64,000 nt of DNA from Cenococcum geophilum 1.58. Its lineage: Eukaryota > Ascomycota > Dothideomycetes > Gloniales > Gloniaceae. Under the pieces are notes generated by a model. The model was not told the origin of the DNA. It was given only the letters and a program-made list of their open reading frames with translations, and searched no databases. Position numbers and translations under genes: made by a program. The stretch is from assembly GCA_001692895.1 (NCBI GenBank), contig KV748177.1, positions 5,122,130-5,186,129 on the forward strand. Reading direction: 5' to 3'. Below, one piece after another: positions 45,966 to 58,719 of this stretch (within the stretch, counting starts at the first letter, position 1; every line of letters starts with the position of its first letter).

Positions 45966-46700
45966 TTGCTAGATGGTATAAGACGAGAAGACGCTATAAA
46001 TATATCTATAAAAGCCTATTCTGCGCCGCCTTTAAGTTTTTTACTCTATTGCCGGTTTCAGTAAGCGTACGCTACTTAATGATAGTATTCTTAGAGTAGG
46101 GCGTAAATTAGGAGGCACTAAATATAAGGGAGTTTAGGGAGAATTTATATATGCGACTGCGGAGGGCGATATATAAGCATTTTATTCTAAATAGAGACGC
46201 TAGTCGTAGAGCTACTTGCCTATAAGTATTGCCTTTAGGATTAAATTAGAATTAGTAGGCGAAATTAATAGCTATATATATATTGTTTAGAGGATGCCAC
46301 GCGTAATAAAGACTAGTTAAAGGTTGCGTACTATATGCCGTTAGTAGGTCTTGTTATAATTATATACAAAGTTTAGGCCACTAAATATTATAAAGAATAG
46401 GAAGGGCGGTATAAATACATTTATATAGGATAAGATATTAGGCGTCTAATATATATAGCGGCCTATATAGTAGCTATTATGCATATTAATTATAGGATGC
46501 TATATATAGCGGAGATCGTTTAAAGGTTATATGGTGTGATAGTTCCTATTAGAGCATATATAGGGTTTAAATTAGGCTGCTAAATGTTATAGAGGACGAG
46601 AAGGGGCGTTATAAGCATGCCTATAGAAAATAGGGGTTAGCAGCCTATTATAGGTAGAGAGACGCGGGTTATATAGTTGCTTACCTTTAGCGGTATATTT
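45950..46700 (+). repeat. Degenerate tandem array, about 200-bp spacing
   Basis: A 60-bp motif (TTTAAATTAGGCTGCTAAAT, GTTATAGAGGACGAGAAGGG, CGTTATAAGCATGCC-like) appears at about 45955, 46105, 46372 and 46565. A linked motif (GGATGC-A-GC/TATAGC then TTAAAGGTT) appears at about 46292 and 46495. Units are strongly diverged by RIP. Confidence 0.5.
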
Positions 46701-46959
46701 AAGGTATTAAAAACATTACTACTAAATCCTCGCTAATAAAAATGGTAAAGCCTAAGCGTTAATAGTAACGTTTACTTAAGCGTTAGGGCGTTAAATATTT
46801 AAGGCTTGTTTTAGATGCTAAGTATTTTAATATCTATATACGTTTACTGCCTAGCGGAGGTTAAAAAGCAAAAAGCCTAACAAAACCTACCCCTCTAAAC
46901 CGCCTGCCCTGTTACTAAGTTAAATTTCCCGGTAGTGTTTATACCAAATTTAGATATAA

Positions 46960-47560
46960 TAGTATAAGTATAAGTAAGAACGGACCGCCTAAAAAAGCTC
47001 TCCTAGAGAGCAATATTGTTATACCCGTTATTAAAGAGAAGTATATAGACCTCGCACGGTCTAGCCTTAAGAAGACGATTAAGAATATTATATAAACTAG
47101 CGAAACATCCGCTAACCCTTTTATCGGTCTAGAGGAGACTAGGGAAAGCTCTTAAGCGCGCTAACGTGCCATAAATATACGTTTACTTCAGCCTACTTTT
47201 ATAGTAAGTTGGACAGCTAATATAAATAAGATACTAAGATTAAAGATGCTAGAAATACTTTATAGGCTAGGGGTTAAAGTAGATAATATTTCCCTTATAA
47301 TAGGCCTAATACTCTATTTTACGGGGAAGTATACTCGGATATATTACCTATATAAGTTGGTTATTTGCACGTTGGTATTTAGCCATTATAGGGACTTATA
47401 GGTCCTAAATAGTGATAAAGTTCTAAAGGTTAAGAGCGGTTAGGGTTATTGCTAGGCTAGGCCGCGATATATTAAATAGAAAGGGAGCGGAGGCGGTATT
47501 AGTGTAATTGTGACGGTTTCTCTTATAAGCTTAGGTGTTACTGCTAGTTCTGCTTTATAA
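46960..47560 (+). pseudogene. Unknown relic
   Basis: A plus-strand frame of about 200 codons: VRTDRLKKLS, AILLYPLLKRSI, TSHGLALRRRLRILYKLAKH, LGKALKRANVP, YSILRGSILGYITYISWLFA, RWYLAIIGTYRS, IVIKF and RLRAVRVIARLGRDILNRKG. Stops are at Gln-like positions. It is basic and helical. No family is recognised. Confidence 0.35.
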
Positions 47561-47599
47561 ATAGTCAAATAATTATATTATATTAAGAGTTTAAAACTT

Positions 47600-48060
47600 A
47601 GGTATAGAAGTAATCCTTATATATTTATTATAGAGCATTAACCTTATCTCCTCGCTGTCGCTACTTTCTAGTGGAATGTTAATGGCGGTATTAGCCTTAT
47701 ATCCCTATTCTAGATTATTAAAGCTTATCTCTATATTGCTACTGCTTGCTAATAGTATATTAGTAGCGGTGTAACCCTTATATACCTATTGCAGAGCATT
47801 AAATCTTGTCTTTTCGCTATTGTTACTTTCTGGCGGAATGTTAATGGTGGTATTAGCCTTGTATCCCTATTCCAGATTATTAAAGCTCGTCTTTATATTG
47901 TCGCCGCTTGCTAGTAGTATATTAGTAGCGGTGCGACCCTTATATGCCCATCGCAGAGCAGTAAAACTTGTCTTTTTACTATCGCTGCTTGCTAGCGAAA
48001 TTTGCGCAAGGTTGCCGCGGGTATTAAAAGGCGGGGGGAAATCTTATAATAAGTGTTCTT
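47600..48060 (-). pseudogene. Ankyrin-like repeat protein relic, 27-residue units
   Basis: On the minus strand a clean frame gives SSDSKKTSFTALRWAYKGRT, ATNILLASGDNIKTSFNNLE, GYKANTTINIPPESNNSEKT, RFNALQ, VYKGYTATNILLASSSNIEI and SFNNLE. The TALxWAxYKGHTATxxLLLxSGAxIE pattern is that of ankyrin repeats, but the unit is 27 residues, not 33, and pairs of units form a 54-residue (162-bp) higher-order repeat (compare 47661 and 47823). Stops are TAG at the Trp or Gln of each unit. Ankyrin proteins are large multicopy families in ascomycetes and act as interaction modules. The 80-codon open frame on the opposite strand is a shadow. Confidence 0.6.
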
Positions 48061-48640
48061 AATTAGGGGGGATTATAAGGGATTCGCATACTAGCTTAAA
48101 GGCTTAAGGATATTATCTAACTAATTATAGAGAAGATATTCTATGGCCTATAATAAATTAGAGATTCTGCTATTCGGAAGTATAGCTCTACTTTTATATA
48201 TCTATATACTCTCTGCCTAACGACCTATAACAGCTATAAGTGTATCTAATCCCCCCCTATTATAAATTCCCTAATTTAATAGGTAATTCTAATTCGTATT
48301 CATCCCTTAGTAAAACACGCCTTCTAGTAAATTATTTACTTTAAGTCCGGTAGGGCCTAAGCAAGTACGTAGTTTAATTAGCTAAGAAATCCCTAGTACA
48401 CTTAATGCGTTTCCCTCTATAATATTAGTTAGCGACCTTAAAATATAGACTAGAAAGAGTACTAACGGATAGGTAATTAGTTCTGTCCACTTATACCTAG
48501 GATAAAGCCTAACTCTAGCGTTAGGACGTAACTCCTTAGTTAGCTTTAATCGCTAAATGTAATCTACTACGCTGCCGGACCTGCGCCTTGGGCACTTATC
48601 AGAGTAGTAGAGTAGGTAATAGAATAAACCTTTTTATAAG
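48061..48640 (-). pseudogene. Unknown relic
   Basis: Minus-strand frame: DKCPRRRSGSVVDYI, RLKLTKELRPNARVRLYPRY, KWTELITYPLVLFLVYILRS, LTNIIEGNALSVLGIS, LIKLRTCLGPTGLKVNNLLE and GVFY-GMNTN. About 110 codons with few stops. One possible membrane helix (LITYPLVLFLVYIL). No family is recognised. Confidence 0.35.
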
Positions 48641-50439
48641 GCCCTAGTTGTGCCTTTAGATATAAGGGCCGCTTAAGTATAAGAGAGTTTATATTTTAAA
48701 TTAGCTAAGCGGAATAAACTAAAGCAGGTTTGAATGGTTATAGTAAGCTATTATAAATTCGTACACTAAGCTTATTCGCTTTTACAGATTCCACTTTATC
48801 CTTAATTTTTAAGGTTATAAGAATTAAGACTGCTACCTTAAGCTTAGGACTATTATTTAGCAAGCAAGCCTACCTAGATTTTTTAGTTTTTTTAACATTC
48901 TTATACTTTTGGAGACTTATATATTATTGCTAATTAATTTTAGAAGTAGAAGTAGGAACCTATAACTACCTAGAGGAACTTTTAAATTATTAAACTTCCC
49001 CCTAGCTATAACCTAATTTGTTATATTATCCTATACCCCTTTTCTACTGGCCTTAGTGGCATTATAGATAAGCCTAGTTAGTATAGCATAGTTTAGTAGC
49101 AGTTAATATAACTAGTAATAAAACAGTATTAAGAATCTCTAGCGGATTCTATTAATAATAGCATTCTTCGCTAATAGAATGGTAGCATTATATCGCGCAC
49201 CTAAGAGACGGCTAATATCAGCGTCTGATTTTTCTTCGGTTCTGGTTACTTAGAAGAGATAAGTTAAATCCTTAATCTATTCTAAGTAGTCGGCTTTAAT
49301 ACTATTAGAAATATAGAGCTACTCCTCCTTTATATTTAGTAAGCACTAAAGGTTAGTATTTAGCAAGAGGGCTTTATCTAGCGAAGGCTTTATAACTAGT
49401 GACTTGCTTTAAGGAGTGCTTAATACTAAGAAGTCGTCTAGTAAAGGACTTTAGGTATTAGACAAAGACTTTATAACTAGTAAATTGCTTAAAGGAGTGC
49501 TTGACGTTAAGTATTTATCTAAGACTAAACACCTTAAGGCTTACTTAGCTCTTAGGTATAGTGTCTAGGCTAATAAAGCAATAAGACTTTAAAACTAATA
49601 GACGTATTAGTAAATTTATATTAAAGAAGACCTAGTTAGTTACCTCTTCGTCTATAAGAGCTTTATTAAGTAATAAAGACTTAAACTGCTAAAATTTAGG
49701 CTTACTAATGTCAGCGCCTATTATTAAGGCGCTGTAGGTATAAGTATAAAAAGGTTGTTAAAGATATCTAGGGAAGCCTATATTATTTAGGCTGTGCTAA
49801 GGCGTTTACTTTATGACTATAAAATAGGCGCCTTAGCATAGCCTAATGTCCACCAACCGATTTTTAGAACGTAATGGACGTATATACTTCCTATATAATA
49901 GGACTAAAAATATAGCAGTGCTAGCATTTAAAAGATTTACAAAATCGGACCTATAGCGGAAGCTAACGTAATATTTAAGAAAACTCTAAGCTATAGCGAT
50001 GTTTTTTTTAGATAGCCTAGGGGCTTTAATCCTTAAGTTTTAATATAGTTATTAGCTAGGTTAATACGTAGACCTAGCCTAAGAATATCGTCTTATAGCA
50101 TTCTATAAACTATCCCTATAAAATAAAGACGTTTTTACTAGAGGTTATAACCTATAAGCTATAGGCATACCTTCTTAAACGGGCACATTAACGCCGTAAT
50201 GTCTTTCTTCGGCTTTACGGTATACTCTATAAGCGCTCCCCAAAAAGAAGTAATTACTATAGCGATACCCCTTTGTTAGGGAAGCCAACGTTGGCTTTTA
50301 GGGGAGGGCAGTTATTAATAAATCCTCGGGTATATCTAAATCTCAAATATTACAGTAGGGGAGGACGGATGTTTAGTAATATATAGAGCAATTACGCCCT
50401 AGGGGCTAGAGATATACATTATATTATTAACTTATTACC
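48641..50439. other. Unassigned; one direct repeat
   Basis: At 49385-49440 and 49468-49523 a 55-bp direct repeat (CTTTATAACTAGTGACTTGC / CTTTATAACTAGTAAATTGC, then AAGGAGTGCTT) recurs at an 83-bp spacing. Plus-strand fragments such as DKDFITSKLLKGVLDVKYLS show it may be a protein repeat. Nothing else can be supported. Confidence 0.35.
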
Positions 50440-51345
50440 CTATTATCCTTAAGACCTTACCAATTTTCTTTTACCTTGCATTTCCCCATATACACAATTT
50501 GCCGCTTAAGCATTGGGCCAATATATAGTATACTTATTGATATAGATTCTGTTCTTCCCCTTATTATTATTATACTTATAGCCTGTATAGTCGCAACCTT
50601 TAGTAATACTTATACCATTCTTGTTGCTAAAAGCCCTTTTATAACCTATATTAAGCCTTATTTAATTACTCGTAACATAGTACATTTTATTATCCTTACT
50701 ATAGTATACGGATTATTATTAGGTATTAGATAGTAGGATAGGTTAAACTAAGCCCTTTTAAAGGCCGCTTTATTTTTTATAACTACTTTAGAGGTAAGTA
50801 TAAAGCTTAAGTCCTTTATGTATAACTAATACCTATATAGATTTTTATAGCAGTCTTTTTTCTTCCCTTAAGTGTAAAGAATATATTCCTTATAGGTATT
50901 CTAAGATAGGTATATCTGCTTAGGAGTTCGGTTATTATAGTACTAGGGATATTTTTAACGATATTTTTTGCGATTATATATGTGAAAATTCTAAATTAGG
51001 GCTCTGATACTGACTTTGCTAAAGTGGAACTACTGCTATAAAAACTAAGGTATATTGCGAAATACTAGCTAACCTTCTCCTTAGGAGCGTAATTATCCTT
51101 TTCTTCTACATAGACCACTGCAAGTCTATATTTGGCTCATAAGCTGTAATAATTAGAAATTAGGGTTAGCTGCAAGCCGGCTTATATGGATTTTTTGTTA
51201 TCGCGATTAGTATAGCTATAGGCGTGTTATCGAAATTCCCGGAATAAGGTTATAATATAGACTGGGTATATTTTTACGAACTACTTCTCTTTTAATTACT
51301 AATATTTATAGGCCCTTTTTTTAATAATATTTGTTTTAAACCTTT
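50440..51345 (+). pseudogene. Multi-pass membrane protein relic
   Basis: The plus strand has an 85-codon open segment (50476-50733) rich in hydrophobic helices: ILIDIDSVLPLIIIILIACI, VATFSNTY and NIVHFIILTIVYGLLLGIR. The same frame then continues with RIP-type stops: ALLKAALFFITTLEVSIKLK and SFMYN. Further hydrophobic segments follow (IILFFYIDHCKSIFGS, LYGFFVIAISIAIGVLSKFP, VYFYELLLF-LLIFIGPFF near 51200-51320). I infer at least four membrane helices. No family is recognised. Confidence 0.45.
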
Positions 51346-51399
51346 GCATTATACTATATAGTAATATTAGACACCTTAAACCGTTTTCTCCCCTAGATT

Positions 51400-51985
51400 A
51401 ATATACTAGTAGGGGTAATATATTAACTATTGATTTACGCTTAATAACTGTTCGTAAATTATCTGTTAATATAGATATAGAATTGACTTCTTCTCCTCCT
51501 TCTCCTCCTCCTTCTCCTCTTCTTTTGCCAGTTTATAAGACTAAGTTACTAGATAGAGTCCACCATTATCTATACTCTTAGATTATATAGGGAAATGTTC
51601 CCCCTTATTATATTACTAGTTTATTATCTAGCGCCACTAAAGCCTAAGTAGAGCAACTTTAGAGAGATTTACTATTTGGGTTGGTAGCTTACCGTAAGCT
51701 TCTTTAGCGTTTTTATTTAGATAGCAAAGTTATAACCAATATCGCCTATAAAACAATTTGTATATTTAGCAAGGAAAAACAAATGTATTTCCATACCTAT
51801 AACGATTTTAATAAAAACTATAACATCGTTATAAGTCTGCAGTTCTTTAAGCTAGGAGGAACTAAAAAAATAGAGAAAATAGAGACCACCGTCATGCAAT
51901 TAATATTCATCTTATATTTTTTCTGGCTAGATCTCGATAGTAGTTATAGGTGTTACAAATTCCCACTATTAGTAGATTAGATCTC
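51400..51985 (+). pseudogene. Unknown relic with a Ser/Pro-rich stretch
   Basis: Plus-strand frame: LRLITVRKLSVNIDIELTSS, then a Pro/Ser run from the CTTCTCCTCC microsatellite at 51489-51531, then LLLPVYKTKLLDRVHHYLYS, NVPPYYITSLLSSATKA, LFGLVAYRKLL, FYLDSKVITNIAYKTICIFS, KEKQMYFHTYNDFNKNYNIV and ISLQFFKLGGTKKIEKIETT, ending at TAG 51980. The last 65 codons are open. Stops before that are of the Gln type. No family is recognised; it may be the C-terminal part of the membrane protein relic before it. Confidence 0.4.
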
Positions 51986-54900
51986 CATACGCAATTACAA
52001 TTAACTTTCTTATATTTTGGTTAGACTACCTCCACTATAATATAAAAAATCTGCAATTCTGTTCCTATAGTCGTTTGTTAAATTAAGTTGATAAATATAA
52101 TATCCGTCTAACCTTTATTTTACTACCTAAACTAATAGAGCTACTGCCTATCTAAATTAGCAATGAAGCGCTACTAGACTGATTTACTAAAGTACCTATC
52201 CATAACAGTTCCGATAGTGCCCTTATCTAGCTAATAAATTACGCCTCCCCATGCTTCCTTTAGCAGTCCTCTCCCTAACAGTCTATCTTTTCGACTTTTT
52301 ATATTCTACTCTTCTACTATCTTTATTGGGAATCTTAATACTTCTTTTAAAGACTTTTTAGTGTCTAATTTAGAGCTAAATAAGGTTAACTTAATTCTTA
52401 AACTATAAAGTCTAGCTAAAGACCTTCCTCCTCATCCTAAGTCACTTTAATATAAGTAGAATAACGCTAACTTAATAATAGAGATAGTAGAATACCTCCC
52501 TCTTTATTCTTACACTTTCTAAAGAATATTTTAATACCAACCGCTACAAGAGGATTTTAATGGAGATCTATATCTTAAATATATTATAATACTTATAATA
52601 AAGGCTGTAAACTAGGCGGAGTAGTAACCTAAAGAGAATAAAGATTATCAATCTCGCAAGGAGTGGTTTAGAGACTTCGCGAATAATGTTGCGATAGAGG
52701 TTACTTAATAATATCCAGTTAGGCTATATCTTAGTACGGTATTAAATAATATTGCTTATATAAGTATTTAATTATCTAGTTATTATTTGTATATACTAAG
52801 TTAATATCTTATCTTTAGGTTCTTAGGGTTAAGATAAATAGATATATCCTTTAGGGAGACTAGTTAGAAAAACTAAAAACTTAGAAGTAGAGGTAAGATA
52901 TAATATTACTTATAGGTATATAACTTATCGGTAGTAGATAATAGGAGACAGTTAATAATCTACATCCTAACTAAATGTTAGAGACTTAAGTCTACGCTTC
53001 TCTATAGTTATTATATAATTTTCTTAGTTCTATATATATAAGTTTATTAGCGCGCTAAATTTATAAAATCTAGTAAATTCTTAAAGTATACGGTTTTTAA
53101 GCGCAGTATAAATCCTTTACGTAGTCTTGAAATCAATCTAGTAGAGGCTCTAAAAATAGTTATTATGCAATATATATACTACGGGAATCACCCTACTATA
53201 GACTTTAAGATAAACGGCTATAAACCATATATATTTACAGCCAGCTACTTTAATTTAAATAAATACGTTTAATTAAGGAGTTAACCGTAATATAGACTAT
53301 AAACGCTAACTTAAATATAATATTCCTTTTTCTATATCTACCTCTTACCCAATGCTATAGGTTATAGGCTAAGAAATAGTAAGTATAAGCCCATTCCCCC
53401 CTATTAGTTTCCGTCGGGACCTTATTTAATAAATCTGCGGGAGATCTTAATAATGGACAATATAAGCCTTTTTTATAACCCCCCTATATCTAATAAGCCT
53501 TTAGCGTAATTACTTAACGCTAATAGTACTTTATAGAGAGCTAGTAGGGTTCTTCCTTATATTAACCTCAATTTCTCTTCCTCTTTAAATTAAAACAGAT
53601 TTCGTTATATAGGTAAATTATTTATTTATATCTCTAGATTTTCTAGACAAGTTAATACCTTTAATGCTAGCTATTTATAGGGCTAATTCTAATACTAGGG
53701 GTTTAATGCGGATTTAAGGGTTATTAGAAAACTTTATCAACTTCTAGTAACCTCTATTACTATAAAAGAAACGCCTATAAAATACGCGGCGACCACAAGT
53801 CTTATCTCTGCCTATATTTAAAATGTAAGAAATTTTAAAAAGGTAATAGATTTATTAAGAAGAACAAATTAAGAGACTATATATAAAACCCGTATTGGGC
53901 CCTAAACTATATCGCGGCGCCTCTTTAGACAAACCTTAATTTAGTAAAATTAAGTTCCAATTCCTAACTAGTAATAGGTACTCTGGTATAGCCATTTAAA
54001 TATAATAGTTAATATATCTTTAGCATACTTTAGTTACTAATATATATTAAGTGTTTATTAGTTAGTAGGATACCTACCTAGCCCTCTACCTAATAGTCCC
54101 AATATTTATATTCTAGTAACGCCTTCTAATACTACCCCTTCCTAATAGGGATACTTTCTTTAACTAAGTTTATTTATAGGTATGTTTATAATCCTCCTTA
54201 GTTTATTAATATATATAAATTGCTAATTACACGTAATTCAGGATATGGGCCCAATTTCCTATTTACCCCGCCCCCTACTCCCCCCTTTATAGCTTTGGCC
54301 GGTATTCCTTCTCCTACTAACTAGGCGCAATTATATATTAAAAGGCATTTATAATCCTCTATAACAATTACTAAATATCCTATAAATCCCCGGTCTAGAT
54401 AAGCCAATATAGGAACTGAGACTAAGGTAAGAAGTTAAATAAATCCGGCTAATAGGCCACCGAGACGTTAATACCGCTACTATTAGATCCCCCTTAGAGC
54501 AGACCGTCTCTTTTACTGCCTATATTGGCCTAAATATAAGTACAGACCTACTCTAGATAAGAGAAAGTTTGAGTAAGTATAGAGCTACCCCTTATTAGTA
54601 GTTTGTTTAATTTAATATTAAGAGAGTATATAGACCAGTATATAAGAGCCTTTAAATACGGGCATCCAAAATATATATAGTTATTTAGGTGCGCCAGCAG
54701 TCGTACAAAATATGAAATTATAATTTATCTTGTGTATAGCGGCCTATATATAAATTTCCACCTACCCCCGATTAGCAGATAACTAGTAAAGGGGCTTACG
54801 GCTATAGAAAGTTTGGGTGGACGTATTAGTGTTATATATTAGGATGCGGCAGCCTATGCTACTTATATTATACAAAACCATTTTTAGATAAACCGAATAG

Positions 54901-55529
54901 TTTAGGTTTTAAAGGATAGTGCATAACGGCACTAGTCCTAAAAATAGTAGAATTTAACACTAGGCAAATTGAATTTAAGGATTTAAAACAGCTTTGTTTA
55001 GTAGTAACTCTATAAAATCTAATAAGGCGGGATCCTAATTCTTAGTTAGCGACGAATAATTTGGTACAACTTTATAAATATACCTCAAGTAATAATTCTA
55101 TCGTGGCCGGTATATCTATAACTATTACGCGCTTACTAAGGTGACCAGTATTAATAATATATAAGTTATAGATCCAAATAACTATACTACCCTTAGTAAA
55201 CCCATACAGTTACCTACCCCTAATATTTTATACGATGAAAAGTAAGTACTATTAGGCCGTAAAGAGAGTTCGCAGGCTTTACCAATAATTAACAGCCTTA
55301 GTATACTAGGGATATTTCTAAACCTTAAGCGGTTAACTCTAGAGCTAAGGGAGTCTAAAAAATTGTAGGGTATAGTCCTTTAGTTAGCTACTACTATAGC
55401 GCCGCCTAATACTACAAACTTTAGTTTATAGGGTAGTATAACTATAGGCATTTATAATACGCGGCCTGTTATAGGAGTTCCTTAAATAATTAATAAGATA
55501 GTAAATGATCTATTTTAGACTTTAAGTAA
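51986..55529 (+). other. Unassigned plus-strand sequence with Pro-rich pieces
   Basis: Several plus-strand fragments look coding: around 52990-53060 (YASL-LLYNF), 53500-53600, and 54180-54400 with YVYNPP-FINIYKLPITRNSG, LFTPPPTPPFIALAGIPSPT and IKRHL-SSITITKYPINPRS. The last is Pro-rich and may belong to one long gene leading toward the zinc-finger relic. Frames switch too often to define a gene. Confidence 0.3.
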
Positions 55530-56580
55530 TCCTAAGATCTACCTACGCGCACTAATAGCCCTAATGCCGCCTACCTTCTCTTAATTGTCTACTTCCATGC
55601 ACTTAGCTAGTATAGAAAGTGGATACAACAGCCCTAAGGATTACTTGACTAAAAATTCCGGCAATAATAATATAAATTTAGGGCAGGACTTCTTAGCTTT
55701 AACACTTATAGAGATAATAGGTAATAATAGCGTGTAGCAGCCTCTAATATACGGAACTTTTATTAATTTAGAGGAGATACTATAGCAATCTCTTAATTTA
55801 GGTCACCTATTAATACTAATGTTAAAGATAAACGATATATATATCGGAGAGACCTAAAGCGAGATTTAGGAGTACTATATAGCGTATCTAGAGCTAGTAG
55901 AGTATTAACTACTTTAGAATAAGACCCTTTAGATAGCTAGCCCTTTATCCCCGGAAATATTTAGTAATTTTTTTACCTAGTTAGGTATAATAACCACGTA
56001 GATAAAACTATAGTAAACCCTTCTAGCAACTCCTAATAGTTCTTTGGAAATGCATAAAGGCTATCTATTAGCACCTCTTATATAGCAGGAAAAGACCTCT
56101 CCTATAGACAGTGATAATACTTTTACTTCGGAACTATTTACAATAGCCCTACGAATAAATTGTAATATCTGTTATAAGAGCTACGCTAGTAGGCCAATTA
56201 TGCTTTAATATAAACGATCTCATAAGTTTGGCTTTATGTTATAACTCTTTATTTCTAATATCTTTAGATACGTTAAATTTAAAATATAACTGCTAAAAAT
56301 GTAATAAAAACTTTCTATAATGGTACGCTTTTACTAAGCACCTATAAGCTTATATAAATAGAGCCCTTAAATTCCTAGAAGTACCTAATAGAGATTTGCG
56401 CAGTTAAAAAGCCTATTCTAATTACCGGGCTTTTAAAAAAAAATATAATGGGAGATTTACTTATTATATAAGAAAGAGATAGTCTAGTAGCTGCTAGAAG
56501 TAAAGTTCTTATAGCTAAGTATAGGCATTCGCTATGATTGCTAGTGAGCCCACATACTAAAGTGAAATAATATTTTTCTA
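55530..56580 (+). pseudogene. C2H2 zinc-finger protein relic
   Basis: Plus-strand frame: PKIYLRALIALMPPTFS, SMHLASIESGYNSPKDYL, TKNSGNNNINLG, DFLALTLIEIIGNNSV, PLIYGTFINLEEIL, GYLLAPLI, EKTSPIDSDNTFTSELFTIA, then a finger CNICYKSYASRPIML-YKRSH (56161-56223). C-x2-C-x12-H-x3-H is met if the first His reads Tyr by a CAT-to-TAT change. A second finger follows in another frame (YNC-KCNKNFL-WYAFTKHL-AY, 56285-56350), again with its last His as Tyr. Between them TTTCTAATATCTTTAG (56257-56272) looks like an intron branch and acceptor. This was probably a fungal transcription factor with an N-terminal acidic/Ser region and C-terminal fingers. Confidence 0.55.
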
Positions 56581-56749
56581 AAGGGGGGGTAGAAGCTGGT
56601 CCTGTATATTACTATAGTAGAGTTTTAAATAAGTTGTTAAAGTACTATAGGAGAAAGCTCTGTTCCTAAATTATTTAGGCCTAAGCCTACCACACGCTAT
56701 ATATTTAGGGGTAATCTCTACTTCTCTTTTCTTTTTTAAAGATTCGCCG

Positions 56750-57250
56750 TTAATCTCCTTTTTGCTACTTTTATTGATGGCATTTTATAGGGTCGATCCA
56801 AGCCCCTTTTATATTCCACTCTTATCTACTAAAGCCATAAGTGTTTTTTTGTCTTTCTTCTTAAGCGCCTCTCTAATATCTCGGAACCTTATAATATGCT
56901 TAATAAACTTACTAAGGTTCCTTTTATAATAAGATCGAAGTTTATAAAATATTAGGTTAGTTATAGGCTCCTTAGTAGGCTTTTAGTATAAAACTGCCAC
57001 TTTATCTATAATATAAACCAAGCAATACCTTAAATCCTTATTGCTCTTCACGGCTTTAATACTCGTTAGCCTAGGCTTTTACTCTACCTAGTATTTAAGT
57101 GCACCGTTTTCGGTTACGCCTTTTAAAACCCAGTTTAGTCTTCTTAGGAATCTAGTAAGCTGTTCATCTTCTCTTTTATAATCTAAGCTAGCATTAGAAA
57201 CACCCGTAAAGTAGGCTTCATCATCACCTACTTAGCCGTTAGTGTAATTA
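56750..57250 (-). pseudogene. Unknown helical relic
   Basis: Minus-strand frame: GDDEAYFTGVSNASLDYKRE, DEQLTRFLRRLNWVLKGVTE, NGALKYQVE, KPRLTSIKAVKSNKDLRYCL, VYIIDKVAVLY, KPTKEPITNLIFYKLRSYYK, RNLSKFIKHIIRFRDIREAL and KKKDKKTLMALVDKSGI. About 165 codons with only four or five stops. Basic and helical. No domain is recognised. Confidence 0.4.
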
Positions 57251-58719
57251 AAAGATCTATAATTATTTGGCTATCTTACTAAGAGATATTAGAGAAACGT
57301 ACTTAATACTAGCGACTATATTCGCGGGGTTAGATAAGCCTATTATTAGGTAAGAAATTCCTACCTATTTGGAACCGGATAGCTACAGGTAGTCCTTAAC
57401 TAGAGAAAGCATAGCTAGTAAGAGCTTAGGGCTAGAATAAAAGAATTAAAAATTATAAGTACTATAAAGCAAAAAAACACTACGCGATAGCGCCCTTTTA
57501 TACCCTCGCGCCTAAAACTAACGCCAAAAGTATAGCTTTAATCTAGAAATATTAAACCACATAAGCTGCTTCGCCGTAACACTAAGTTACATTAACAGTT
57601 ATAGGATAATCTCTATACCGCCCGTGACCTCTAGGTATTTAAGTAGTTAATACCTCTACCGGCATTTAGTATCTAAGGTCCTTCTTATAATATCAAGTAA
57701 GTCCCCTATTTAATTTTAAGCGTAAAACTTAGCTTAGTTGGATTATTAGCTTTAAACGATAATTAACTATTAGGGCTACCCCTAAACACTAGTACATAGA
57801 GCCCCTTATTTAGTTCCAAATAGAGTAGGAACTATATTTCTAAACTTCTTCTTAGTTATATTAGAGCTAGCCAAATACGCCATAGCTTTATCTCCTAACT
57901 CCTTACTTACGCTATATACCTTAAAAACCGTAGCACAGCGCTTAAAAAGCGGCATTGCTTTTAAGGCGACAGGAAGTTACATTAAGGCGCGTAATGGGGC
58001 TTAAGTAAAGCCATATAACTAGATAGGCATTGCTATATAAAGCAACGCTTAACCGGCTACCTCTATATCACCATCTTAGAATAATTAGAAGAAAGGGGTT
58101 AATATTAGCCCTTACCGTTTAATATAACCCTCCTATAGAGGCATAGCAAAGTAGGGTGTAGATAGGGAAGGATTATACTCCTATCGTAGCTATATTATAG
58201 TGCATTTATAATACTATACTAGTATCCCTAAGTTAGTAAATCGGCTCAACTTTTAAGGCATAGTCAAAGCGGAGCCTACTATCAGCTCTCCTATTAGCTA
58301 AGCGGTAGAAAAGAGCAGGATATAAAAGGCCTCTATATTCTTTAACTAAACCTATATTAAGTATAGTATCCTTTAAAGAAATCCCTCCTTACTTTCTTAT
58401 AAAGACACTCCGTAACCTTACTAGCACTAGCCACTCTAAAATACTTCTAGTCTTAGCCCTAAGAGTTTAAATAAGCCTTAGTTTTAAGTCCTTAAGTTAA
58501 GCAAACAGTCCTTATAGTGGGAGTAATGCCTTTTAGTATCTCCTTAATATTGGTAATAAAGACGCCATATACCTAAGAGCGGCGTAGCGCAGTATTATAA
58601 GCGTATAAGCGGCTAGCCTAGCCGCCCTATTACAACAATTATAGCATTATTAACCAGCTAGTTATCTTAGGCATAGTTATAGTCTCTATAGCCATATACT
58701 GCTAGGGTAAGTAGTAGTA
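57251..58719. other. Unassigned minus-strand sequence
   Basis: Short minus-strand coding-like pieces (MLSLVKDYL, PLRALM-LPVALKAMPLFKRC, CATVFKVYSVSKELGDKAMA) suggest the relics on both sides may be parts of one long gene, but the frame cannot be followed continuously. Confidence 0.3.

Noticed and set aside
47820-48062. 80-codon plus-strand open frame, Leu-rich
   Set aside because: Antisense shadow of the ankyrin-like repeats on the minus strand.
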